Assembly: GCA_028386065.3 (NCBI GenBank)
Contig: JAKUCV010002214.1
Location: 1-64,000, forward strand
DNA length: 64,000 nucleotides
Source of the DNA: Turnera subulata
Taxonomy: Eukaryota; Streptophyta; Magnoliopsida; Malpighiales; Passifloraceae
Reading direction: 5' to 3'
Positions within the stretch are counted from its first letter, which is position 1. The number at the start of each line of letters is the position of its first letter. The position numbers were made by a program, and so were the translations under genes. Positions 42,601 to 53,360 of this stretch are shown in pieces. The notes beneath the pieces are model-generated. The model searched no databases. It worked only from the letters and a program-made list of their open reading frames with translations, and was not told the DNA's origin.

Positions 42601-43285
42601 GGCCTTGAATACCGATGATACTGAACCTCACTGGAGATCTTCTTGGCGTAGACCATTGAGACATTGGCAGCTTGATGATGTCCAATCTTTACAGAATATG
42701 ATTTCAGATATCAGTTTCCATGCATCCCTGAGCGATTGCAGATCCTGGTTGAACGACTCCAATGGTATGTACTCTGTGAAAGATGGTCGTTATTTCATAG
42801 TCAGTAGGGTTGGGGAACAGTGCAACCTTCCTCGCCCCTGGCTATCCCTATTTCCTTTCAAGATTGAATGTTGGACCTGGTTAGCTCTCCATCACAGCAT
42901 CCCTACCAAGGATGAGCTTTGCTACCGCGGTATACTACCACTGGAAGACTCTACATGCCCTTTGTGCCTCTCTTCTCCAGAATCTAGGGACCACCTCTTA
43001 GTATCTTGTCCATTCACATGGAGGGTGCGAGCAAACATTTGCAGATGGTGGGGAGTTACTTGGTGCAGTCTTGTAACTCTCCAAGAGGTATTAACTCAGT
43101 GGACATCAATATCCCCCTTTGCTGGTAGCAGGGTGATTTGGGTATCAATTGGCTTCTCAATCATATGGGGGATCTGGCCTGAAAGGAACAAAAGGATCTT
43201 TCAACACAAACACGCAGACTGCGACAAATTGTTCGACTCTATCATCATGCACGTCACCACCTGGACCAAAAGTCTACACCCCTAG
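39684..43285 (+). pseudogene. LINE-D ORF2 (endonuclease/reverse transcriptase)
   Basis: Starts MFNCISWNVRGLYSASKQSQV, 42 bp after the ORF1 stop. In-frame stops occur at about 39765 (TGA), 40995 (TAG) and 42408 (TAG for the Trp of KASPIWRNI), and the frame shifts between 42410 and 42536. Present are WLALGDFNEVL and SDHCPLIL (endonuclease), DSSKAPGPDGFNFVFYKK, WKLDFKKAYDSVHW, RGLKQGDPLSPFLFN, ILQYADDTILL (catalytic, near 41730) and the C-terminal CPLCLS...HLLVSC. With only a few lesions, this is a fairly young dead copy. Confidence 0.88.
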
Positions 43286-43520
43286 TTTCCTTACAGCGAC
43301 TCACTAGTGTTATCTAATGCAGATACCTTGAAAGGTTGGAAAGGTGCTTACAGGAACTTCTTGTCTTATGGCCTGTAATGGTGTAGGGAATCCTTAACGT
43401 GCTACCACCTGTGTACGCGCCAAGCTTGTTAGCTGCGCTTTTTGAGATTGTCAATCTCCTTGTGTTCTATATTTGTTAATACATCAATAAATATTACCAT
43501 CGTTAGCATAAAAAAAAAAA

Positions 43521-44232
43521 ATGGAGATGAAGCATAGTATAACTAGTGCACCGGACAACAGGTTACTTGTTGATCAAGCCAAGTCCTCCAATACGAAACA
43601 ACTAGTGATCTCCACCAATATGGCAGCAGCAACAACAAATCGTTGTTATTTACCTCCAGATGGTATGAGGGCATGGGTTTCTTCTTGAATGGAGCACTTC
43701 ATTGGAGACCCTCCCGGGAATCATCATCTCGGGGAGAAGAGGGTACTGATGATTTTATCGCCGCTATCGCTTTTGATTTGGAGAAGAAGAAGCTTTTTCT
43801 TGTCCCTGGCCCTTCAGTTCAGATATCTTCTCGTTATAGACCCTCTAGCTTCGGAGTTGTTGGGGAATATCTCTGTTTTTCTCATAGTGATGGGTACATG
43901 AATATTATCTGGGTAATGAAGGAATACAGCAACGAGGCTTCGTGGGTTCCCTTTATTAGATATACTTCTCTTGGAATTACTATTCCTGAATTTGGAGTTG
44001 GTAACGAGGGTGAGGGTCATTGTGCGACTTCATACCACCGTCTTTCAAGGAATATGGTAGATACATGATGCTTCAATTTTCCCATGAACTTCATGTGCTA
44101 AGGTGGAATAATAATCTTGAAGAAAGTGATAAAGCTTGGAGTACTTCCAAGAAAATCAAATTCGGTAGAGTTTTCGGGAATGCTACGGCCCTACCCTACA
44201 CACCAACCCTAACCTCTCCCTATGTATCTTAA
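43521..44232 (+). pseudogene. F-box/FBA gene with large internal deletion
   Basis: Starts at an ATG equivalent to the MEMKHDKTRAPDNRLLVDQA region of the 4458 product. It runs to YLPPD at the first F-box helix, then jumps to FLNGALHWRP in the C-terminal half, losing about 0.6 kb in between including almost the entire F-box. A frameshift near 44010 separates VGNEGEG from CDFIPPSF. The end LTSPYVS and 3' flank are conserved. LINE-D sits immediately 5', so the promoter is also displaced. Non-functional. Confidence 0.88.
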
Positions 44233-44488
44233 GGCTGCTTAATTAAGTAAGTAACCTGGAGGCAAAGAGGACGGGTTTGTGCTTTCAGTTTTGTAATTTA
44301 TTTCCTTATCTTTCTTTCTCTGTTGAGTGACCATAAAGTTTGTTTGCCTAGTTAAGATCATCCCGTAATTGTTTGAGACTTAGTGTCAAGGCAAAACAAT
44401 TGTTGGAGACTAGATTTAGGGCAATAAGGCAAATGTGTCTTGTTTTATTTTCATATAATAAATCTATGGTCTATTCGCATTTATCTTT

Positions 44489-44622
44489 TTTTTTATGCTA
44501 ATCGATATTTATATTTATATTTTGTAGAAACAAATAAGGAATTACAAGAGATGAAAAAGACAGATCAACAGGAAACTGATCTGTCAATTCGAGAAAACAA
44601 GAATACAAGGATCAACAGATGT
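44489..44622 (-). mobile_element. 5'-truncated LINE tail, 134 bp
   Basis: Flanked by a perfect 13-bp duplication CGCATTTATCTTT (44476-44488, 44623-44635). On the minus strand it ends ...aatatcgattagcat plus A's, the 3' end shared with LINE-A and LINE-C. The insertion lies in the 3' flank of the 43521 F-box pseudogene; uninterrupted versions of the target occur near 6020 and 10917. Confidence 0.85.
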
Positions 44623-44689
44623 CGCATTTATCTTTGTTTTTTGTCAAGATTCAGCTCGCCAACCCGTACAAACCATATGGAGTGCTACT

Positions 44690-45660
44690 TTTCTTTAATC
44701 CTTAAGCACGACCGAAGCAGGATGCATGCGATCAAATAATGCTTCCCTATACACAAAGTACCCTTTTTTTGTTGAAAATATATAGTCGATGGCAGCATAG
44801 AAAATGGTATGCCCTGATGATCGAGCTCTCCTATAACCACACAATTCGAACTAGGACACAAAGACAGTACAGTTACAGTCTCTGCATCAGCTGCAAATCT
44901 TAGACCACATATTCCAAATAGGTCCGCAATGAAGCTACAGATGATCATGCGTCTCAACTGTCTTTAGAAAGAAAAGAACAAAATTAAAGTTTGTTTGTCT
45001 AGTTAAGATCATCTAGTAATTGTTCGAGACTTAGTGTCAAAGCAAAACAAATATTGTTGGAGACTAGATTTGGGCCATAAGGCATATGTGTCTTATTTTA
45101 TTTTCCACAACCCTACAAATATTTAACTGCTCCGTGCTATGTAACGATTCAGTAGATGTCGCCAACCATATGGAATGATTATTAACTTTTATCCTTAAGC
45201 ATATGACCGAAGCAGAATGCGATGGCTAGAACCAAATTAACTTTTATGGAACGCTTGGTCAGTTCCTCCGTCAATGGAGCACTGGGCATTACAATGGCCA
45301 TGGCTAGAACCAAATTCGTCAAGAATGGCGGTGTGGATGATGACGAAAGTTTTCGTAGGGCTATTAGTGTATGCCATACATATGGAGGAGAAAAAGAAAA
45401 TGACGAAAGTTTGAAACACTTAAAACAAAACAAAACGAAACAGTGAACCTAACCTATACTTAAGCTTTCCTCCAGTGGTTGGGGTCTCATCCCCCATAAA
45501 TATTAACAAGCTAGATTTATATGCAAGAGAAGTAAACTTGCCACCCTGTCCAATACGAATGTAGTAAAAGAATCGAAACTCACAATTCCTATAAAACGTA
45601 ATCCTCTGACTATGCAATGAAATAGACCTAAACAAAGACTGCATATGTGAAGAAATGCAT
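44690..45660. repeat. Duplicated F-box downstream blocks
   Basis: 44690-44960 matches 700-1020 and 11050-11245. 45000-45200 repeats the F-box 3' flank phrase (gttaagatcatctagtaattgtt) and a block like 6150-6290. 45340-45660 matches 25736-26050. No gene is supported, although a short conserved peptide block RAISVCHTYGGEKE is visible near 45350. Confidence 0.55.
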
Positions 45661-45699
45661 CATGAGAGTAAAATTGCATACTAGCATCATCATTTTCGA

Positions 45700-46570
45700 T
45701 ATCTGAGCATAGTTTTATTTACGGATTAAAACGCAAGAAAGTCAAAAAATCCGTTCCGGCAAAGTTTGAAATTGACCAAAATTGGGACAAGCCCATTGAT
45801 ACCCAGTCACCCAACATCAAGAATATGCATTCACAACAACGTAACAACACTCGAATCACCCGAAATCATTCAAATTCGCCAAGAACCCTAAACCCCCAAT
45901 TGGTGAAACTCCAATCCATGACTTCTTGTGTTTATTCCGTAAATTAGGCATGAAGGAAAGCATTCTAGGCATCTTAGGAGTATTTCTAAACAATCAAACA
46001 CAACATGCACCGCATAAAATCGAATTCAAGAAGCCCATTGGGCATAAACCCAAATTTCAACCAAAACGAAAGTTTGATGAGCTTTGATGAATAAGAATCA
46101 CTTACTTGGACTTTGTCGCGTTGGGAGGAGATGTGTCTATCAGGAGACTTCAACAATAGGCTCTGATTTTCCTCCGGAATGGATTTTGGGCGATAATTCT
46201 TCATGGAATATTATTGTGATTTAAAGGGTTTGAGAGGTGTGGGAGTTGAAGGGGGGATGAAGAGAGCTTGAAAAGTGTTCAGAAGTAGGGAGAAGAAGAG
46301 GTTGAGAGGTTTTGGGGTGTTTTGTATGAAATAAGAGAAGAAAGAGGGAAAAGGGGGTTTTAAACCCGCAAGAGTGCGGGCGATCATGTCAAGAAGACCG
46401 CCCAGACTTGGCGGTCATCCCAACATGACCGCCATCAGCTGGCGGGCTTCTTGACATGACCGCCATGCTCCTTCCTTGACTTCTCTCATATTTTTGTGGA
46501 CCCCGCGTCCCGGAATGGCCTTTTTCCCAGGATAGGCGTATTTTTGAATCCCAATAACAAACATGTTTGT
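45700..46570 (-). repeat. Possible LTR fragment, minus orientation
   Basis: On the minus strand this reads like an LTR promoter-leader: GC-rich inverted GCGGTCAT modules (46380-46470), a TTTAAAACCC core and a pyrimidine-rich leader (AACCTCTTCTTCTCCC). No terminal TG/CA pair or partner LTR could be fixed, so the boundaries are approximate. Confidence 0.35.
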
Positions 46571-46823
46571 TTATTTCACCAAGATTTAAGCGTTCTGTTA
46601 ATCCAAGGGTAATGATATGTTACCCCGCATGGTCGAACGAACTTCTTATAAACCTGGGAAAACTTGCCTTCCACGCTTTGAGAAGAGAAAACCGGATGTG
46701 AGTGAGCCCCGTAGAAAATTGAAAACCTGCTTTTGCAAATCTGAGAGAAAACCGAAGGGGAGATGTCCCAAAAGACCAAGGCATATTATCCACAGACATG
46801 TTTGATCTAGACCAACCGAGACC

Positions 46824-46932
46824 AGGGGCAGATGCCCCTGAGATAGAAGTAGAACTGTTTGAAAGTTGCTAGGGGCAGATGCCCCTAGGGTAGAAGTAGA
46901 GTCAATAAGAGTTGCTAGGGGCAGATGCCCCT
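46824..46932. repeat. Three copies of a 16-bp palindrome
   Basis: AGGGGCAGATGCCCCT occurs at 46824-46839, 46871-46886 and 46917-46932, each followed by a tagaag-type phrase. The half CAGATGCCCCT is the reverse complement of the polypurine tract-LTR junction AGGGGCATCTG at 47728-47738. Confidence 0.85.
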
Positions 46933-47078
46933 AAGGTAGAATTGATGAAGAAGTTGAGGGATAGATATCCCATGGATGATGTCCCGACGTAGAGGAGCAC
47001 CGAGAAGATGTAGACGAACCACCGGATGATTCCCGTTAGCTCTTGGGACTAGGAAAATCCCAAGACCCCCCAAGATGA

Positions 47079-47575
47079 GATGAAATCTCCATGGGAGGTT
47101 GACAATATCCCTAGCTAACACAGGTGAGATGATCCTTGTTAGCGACTTGTAGATGAAATCCCCACGGGAGGTAGACAATGTCCCTTGTTAACACATGTGA
47201 GATGATCCTTTGTTAATGACTTTTGGGACTAGGAAAATGCCAAAAGAAATCCCTCAGTAGATGAATTCCCCACGGGAGGTAGACAATATCCCTAGTTAAC
47301 ACAGGTGAGATGATCCTTTGTTAATGACTTTTTGGACCAGAAAAATCCCAAAAGAAAACCCTCAGTAGATGAATTCCCCACGAGAGGTAGACAATATTCC
47401 TAGTTAACATAGGTGAGATGATCCTTTGTTAATGACTTTTGGGACCAGGAAAATCCCGAAAGAAACCCCTTAGTAGAAGATTTCCTCATGGGAGGTAGAC
47501 AATATTCCCAGTTAACATAGGTGAGATGATCCTTTGTTAATGACTTTTGGGACCAGGAAAATCCCAAGAGATGAG
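47079..47575. repeat. 108-bp tandem array in the retroelement 3' region
   Basis: Units start at 47079 (short, 73 bp), 47152, 47260, 47368 and 47476. The three full internal units are exactly 108 bp apart. Each contains a gggaggtagacaatat phrase, ggtgagatgatcctttgtta and gacttttgggac...ggaaaatccc. Divergence between units is low. Confidence 0.92.
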
Positions 47576-47735
47576 ATGAGTCGATCACAAACCTCGGGAT
47601 GAGATGATTCTCGAGGTGGAGCATGTGATGCTCCAGCCTTTGGTCCACAATACTCACATCATTACCAAAATTTGGTTGTTCCTTTCTTGCGTTGCTTCGT
47701 CTTTAAGTTTTAAAGACTCACCAACGAGGGGCATC

Positions 47736-49343
47736 TGTGAACACCCAAATTTGACCCATGGGAATTATATTGAGATTAGACTCCAGACATGTTTGAATCA
47801 TAAGATTGATGAGTTAGTCTTGGGTTGAAGCATAGATGGGGTTTAATTTTAATAGAATTTATACATTATAGTAATTAAGACTTTTATATGCCTAGGATTA
47901 ATGAGACGATTTAATCATAGGACATATTAAGGACTAAATTGCTAAAATATATTTTATCTCATTAAATTTGGGCTTGTTTATTTGTTAAATCCAATTATAT
48001 TTATTCTTGGGTTGAAGATAAATATAAGGGTCCAATTTAATGAGGTATGAACTTTACTTCAGAGTTGCACAACCCATTAACACCTTGCTTGTAGACTAAT
48101 TTAGCTCTGATTTTCGTGGAAAATCATAGTTAAATCATTCCTTAATAGCAAGAATGTTTTCGGTATGATTTTGGCTTAAAATGAGGAATCAATGTGTAAT
48201 TAGTCAATTAGGAGATGATTGAGGGGAGTAGTAATCAAGAAAGCAGAGGATTTTGAGCAGTCTAGGGGTTAATTACGCGGTAGGATAAATCAGGGAGGAA
48301 TTAGGAGAGAATCGGGACCGAAAAAGGAAAGGACGGGTGAGACGGGTCGGCGCAGGCGGTCATCTCGGGATGACCGCCGGGCCTAGGCAGTCTTCCACCC
48401 ATAACCGCCCGGCCTGGCTGTCATCCAGAGGATGACCGCCGGCCATGGCGGTCATGCACACCCAGAAACACGTTTTCTCCCCGATTTTCGCTGTAATCTG
48501 ATTCTACTCGGTTTTGGCCCAGATTTTTGGCCATTACCTTGATCATTAAGTTGGTCGACGCCCCTAGGCTACCCAGAACACTATAAATAGGACCCCCTCT
48601 CACATTTCGACACATATTCTATTACACAAACTCTCTTCAAAAAGCTTAGAAGCTTGGAGTAACTCTTTCTCTCCAAGCTTAAGAAATAGTTCCATAGGCA
48701 AAACTCTGGTAGAATTTCGTGGGTAGCATCACCCATTGAAGGCAGCGAGAGGGGAAAATCAAGAAGAACTCTAAGATTGAATTGAGGAGTGGGAGGAAAT
48801 TTTGTGGGAGGCACAACCCAAACCAAGGAGCTAGAGGAGGGCTACAAGATGTAATCTTAATCCCTTTTTGTCTGACCAATTGTTGTTGAGATGTTGATCT
48901 TGATGATGATGTGATTGTTGTGATGCCATGTCAAGAACTACGTGGGCTTTGAACCCGGTCGTCGGGGTACGTAGGTGGTTTCTAGTGGTGGAAACTCAAG
49001 CCAATCTTCTTCTTCTCTCCTTTCTTTTTAATATTCAGTTATTATGTGTTTTGGTGCTCACACTTGCACACTTGCACAAGGCATACAAAGTCCTCTAATT
49101 GCACAAAGTTTTTCCCCAACATGGAAGGGTGCCGAACACTTTCCCATCCATGACGAATCTCCGGGTCCAACATCTTTTGTTCTCTAATCAGTTGCCTAAA
49201 TGGAGTCACATGAAGGGCTTTTCACAAGTTTTTGTCCCTTAATAAAATTTGGGTGGCGACTCTAAAGATGTTGGATGACGGTTATGAAGAAGGTGTAAAG
49301 GAAAGGTGAATAGGCCCAAGTGATTTTGGGTCGGGTATTCACA
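47736..49343 (+). repeat. 3' LTR, 1608 bp
   Basis: Bounded by TGTGAACACCC and GGGTATTCACA (TG...CA with inverted ends). It holds GC-rich inverted modules with GGCGGTCAT...ATGACCGCC (48355-48460), a TATA box CTATAAATAG (48581-48590) and a downstream leader, as expected for U3-R-U5. The polypurine tract lies directly upstream. No 5-bp duplication can be tested without the 5' LTR. Confidence 0.75.
48581..48590 (+). promoter_or_regulatory. TATA box of the 47736-49343 LTR
   Basis: CTATAAATAG in U3, with the GC-rich inverted GGCGGTCAT modules about 120-230 bp upstream. Transcription would begin near 48610. Confidence 0.55.
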
Positions 49344-49514
49344 ATCTGTTTACTCGATAAATCTTTCGGCAGTATTAGTACTTATATATATAAATAAATG
49401 ATAAAAGTAGTAATAAGAAGAGTTTAGAAATAAGTCCCTTAATAGGGTAGAGACTCGTGCTGATAACGTGTTATAAAATGGAGAATTAATCTTGGTTAAA
49501 TCCAGAATTGATAT
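49344..49514 (-). other. Possible copia primer-site remnant
   Basis: On the minus strand the phrase TTATAACACGTTATCAGCACGAG, split here across 49451-49475, resembles the LTR end plus primer-binding region seen in some plant Ty1/copia elements. Too little is left to define an element. The stretch ends with GATAT, the left duplication of the next element. Confidence 0.3.
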
Positions 49515-51508
49515 TGTCACGCCCCCGCCTAAGCACAACCGGCCAGGTACCATGTGCACCATCATCGTGCCACAAGGCACCCAAAGGCCTATACTCAACA
49601 TCACAGAAGCTTGTTGCCTCTGCCTCGCGGGTTACTAACAAGAACATGCGCAGCATAAACGGAAACTAACAAGGAATGCAAAGGCAACAGAAATACCAAA
49701 AAGAATTAAACTCCATATCCTCTAATGTTATAGAATTCTTCTACAAGAGGCACTAACTCATACAATGCCAATTATAACCTCTTTTAGTACAACTAAATAA
49801 ATAATACAACTCAGCTTTACCCATTAGTTTACGCTGCCAGTACTCTCATCCTCGCACCTGAAAAACAAGGGGAGGAATTGGGGGGTGAGTATAAACTCAG
49901 TAAGCAGGGGGGACTTACAAGCAACGTTCAACAATACCAAACAAGCGGCAAATAGCATCCAACAGCAAGGTAAACATCCTGACCAAGCGCCCATCAGCAC
50001 CGCAAGGTCCATCGTTACATATATAGTATAACAACGATACATATAGTATAGCATCCGTGCAATGCAATGCATGAATGTGCAAATGCTTAGCCCTATTATG
50101 GGCACATCAGCTTAGCCCTATTATGGGCACATCACAGCTCAGCCAAGGCCTTCAGCAACATCATCAATTAGCACCAGCTGTGCTAATACCAAGCAATTGA
50201 GCATCTACCGAGCAAGTAGCACCATTATTCATCACAAGTAAGCAAACCCCACTTACCAAACCATGAGGCACATCAAGCCATCAAATCAATCCCTTTGGAA
50301 TCCTTAGGCATCTAGGGTTCATACTTCTCTTACAGCATCCCGGGTAGAATCTGCCCTGCACCAGCAGAAGCTTCACCGAGGTTGAATACGAACCTAGAGG
50401 CAGAACCGACCTTGGACATCAACATAAAAGTTGTAGCCCTGCCTCTTAGATTTCCATAGCCACTGATAACACTCAATTCTAAACTATCTAGCTCCTGATA
50501 TAGCTCCTACACCAACTCGGGTTCCTGCAGCAGGTCTGCTGCAGAACAGTGACCTTGGAGAGCACATAACTCTCTCCGTTCAGCTCCAAAATCTACCAAA
50601 CCGGTGCCCAATTAACGCTATGGAAGTTAACTAACTCTGGGATTTGGTTTCACTCAATTCCAACTGGTAGTGTGGCCGGAATCGCTATTGTAGTGGCCAG
50701 GGGTCTGTCTGGCCGAGAGCAGAACCCCTAGTCTCACTCTCCTCCTTTCCCCTCTTTTCTCTCCTTCTCTCTCTCTCTCACCTATCACGAATTTGGTCTG
50801 ATCAGAATGAGTGAGAGCTGCTTACCTCCAGCTCTTAACTGATGGGAAGTAGGTGACTAAGCACCTACTTGCCACACTTGCCAACTTGGTGCCACTTGCA
50901 CCAAGTAGCTCTCCACCTCATGCTTGTTTTCCACCAATAGAACCATGACACTCAACCTACTAGCTTACACACCAAACACATTCAGCAGCATATTGCCGAG
51001 CCACATGTCGAACCCTGATTGGTCAGTTTGGCAAATGACACATTTACCCTCATCGCACCCAATTGTGCACCGACGGGCACACCAATGCCCCGGTTGTGCA
51101 CCATTCCGCACCAAATCGAACCAACCGATAATCCTCTTGGCCAATCATGCCTCTAGTGAATTTATTACACCAACTTATCACATTTCTATCATTTCCAACC
51201 ATTAATTGGCCCATTAGACAAGTCGAGCACTCGGGACACCAAACTAGGCCAACCGTGCCATCGGACCACTTCGAGCCCATTTTTGTGCACTAGGCAAGGC
51301 CTATGCGAACCATCTCTTCTCAATCCGATATCAATCATGTTACTGAGCCTAAACCCATACCATCATGTACACCCAACATTATCAACATCACCTACTTTCT
51401 CTCGAATACCCTATCCAACCTATACGAATGTACCGGAAGGACAAGCTACACCCGGATCTCATCATGCAAATACTTCTCTATATTCTAGGGTGTACCTGGG
51501 GTATTACA
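49515..51508 (-). repeat. 3' LTR of the LARD element
   Basis: 1994 bp, beginning TGTCACGCCCCC and ending GGGGTATTACA on the plus strand. It contains a short internal duplication (cttagccctattatgggcacatca twice near 50088-50133), also present in the other LTR. Short ORFs here are not conserved genes. Confidence 0.92.
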
Positions 51509-53360
51509 TCATCCCCTCCTTCAAAGAATTTCATCCTTGAAATTTAGAAGCCATCATAACCTCAAAGGCAATATCAATCTTTATATGTAACTCTCAATCA
51601 TCTTCCTGAATATACTCATATGCCATCCTATTATTCCTTTTTCATTTCAAGCTCTATCTTAAGTAGATCACTCAACTATAACTCAATCCTTTATATCTCC
51701 GAGTTGTTTACCTCGAAATCCATTCTCAAATTCAACCTCAACTCCTCACTTAAACACCTTAAATGACATGTCCATTTCTTCAATGTACATCTAATACTCC
51801 CTCATGGTCACATCTCATTATGATCCATTTCACTTACCTCAAATTGTCATATCTCTTACACTCGTAACTCTCACACCATTCCGTGTCACACACCAGTCCG
51901 TGTCACATCTCAATCACAATCCTATAGATTATATCTCAACTTTCTGTCACTTCTGTCTACGGCACAAATGGATAGGCTAAACGGTACTAATGCCAAACTT
52001 GCATAACTACAGGCCTTTAAAAACATTTTCAAAACAATGATTGCAAAAACATTATAAATTGTGGCCACATTGTCAAAGTAGTAAAAGTTGCAATGTACCG
52101 TTAGCCTTCCAAATGCAACCACACAAGCCTTCACTTAACTTCTCCAATTGATACAGCACTCGATGAGCCACTACAACCTATATACGCGTTTTCTTATCAC
52201 TAATAGCTTCTACACTTTATTCACTCCACTACAGTGCACTACCCGTACACAACTACGCCAATTGACCAGCGAGGCCAACTACCCCAACCGAACCATAAAT
52301 TGTGCTATTCGCACATTGGTGTGTGCACTGGCACTTTAATCCGTCAACCAGGCCAATTGCCCCAACTAGGTCATAAGGTGCACTACTCTCACACTAATGC
52401 ACACTAATGCATGCATAAGCACACCAATTACACTAGTTAAGCCACCAAAATATCCACTCGGATCAATTGTATGTAATCAAGTCGATCATGCTTCCGCTGC
52501 GTCACTCCGCTTACCTCAACTCTTTACCATCTCTTTACATAACTCTTCAATATCATCTCCCATCCACTTCTAACCTCAACTATTTCCCATAACAAAAGAC
52601 ATACTCAACTTTCGTTCAGTTTAAGGTCATAACTCCCAAAAATATATAGTACCTCACAATCACTCCCAAATCGAACGACATACCTCGTCGACATTAATAT
52701 TCCGTAATCTAACTCCAAGTAATCCAAACCATCTCTATATAATTCAGGGTGTCAACTTCACTCTAATGTATGCTAAGCACCCAAAACATTCATAACCATC
52801 ATCTTCATCCATTACTACTTAAGGCACTTAAAAGCCTAACGTAAACATGAAACATACTTCAGTTACAAACTCTGAACCAACAATCACAGCCTATTCCTTT
52901 ACACTTTACTCTTCCTTAGATTCCACGACACTTCCTACTGCCCTTCTATTACTAATGCCAAACTACAGCCTGCAAAGTGCATCCTTATCTCTTTATGCGC
53001 TCACATCTGCTCACAAACTTCTCTCAGGTACCTCAATTCTACTCCAGTCCAAACCATCCAATCCATCATAAAACTTGTTCACCCATTTCCGACACTTCTT
53101 TAAAATCCACGCAATCAACTACTTACTTCCTCTACACTTTATTCCCAACTGCTCCATGTCAATACAATCTGTCCACGAGCTTCCCGAACTACACATCAAA
53201 CAAACATCAAAATACAGCAACGTATAGTACACATATAGCACATAAAAATAAGACAAACGCCTCTCACCAATCCCCCAACCTCTAACTCGATGGGTACTAG
53301 CCAAGACTCAACAGCCTATGCCCCTTAGCAAAATTCTATAACAATGCTCCGCTACCATTC
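51509..53360 (-). other. Non-coding interior of the LARD element
   Basis: 1852 bp with no frame encoding gag, protease, RT, RNase H or integrase. Only terminal replication signals (polypurine tract at the left, primer site at the right) are recognisable. Confidence 0.75.

Larger units (their letters stand above)
37564..43520 (+). mobile_element. LINE-D, near full-length LINE
   Basis: A plus-strand LINE with ORF1 (from the very left edge, inside the N-terminal FSKWNRK motif), ORF2 (39684-43285), a 3' UTR with an aataaatattaccatcgttag end and poly-A (43510-43520). The right flank is the ATGGAGATGAAGCA start region of an F-box gene copy. No matching duplication is seen at the left edge, which abuts the CACTA-like terminus, so the left end has been rearranged or the DNA element has replaced it. 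Stops and a frameshift disable both ORFs. Confidence 0.85.
46600..49343 (+). mobile_element. 3' part of a large Ty3/gypsy-like (possibly Tat/Ogre) element
   Basis: A plus-strand arrangement of internal 3' sequence (with palindromic and 108-bp tandem repeats), a polypurine tract GAGGGGCATC (47726-47735) and a 1608-bp LTR (47736-49343). No 5' LTR or polymerase domain is in the window, so this is a truncated element. Tandem arrays in the 3' untranslated part are known for the Tat/Ogre lineage; that lineage call is an inference. Confidence 0.6.

Noticed and set aside
46380..48470. rRNA or other structured RNA gene from the GC-rich inverted repeats
   Set aside because: Short, diverged modules within LTR promoter regions, with no match to a known RNA class.
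50924..51205. 93-codon frame repeated at 54770-55051
   Set aside because: It is conserved only because it lies in the two LTRs of one element; no protein family is recognised.
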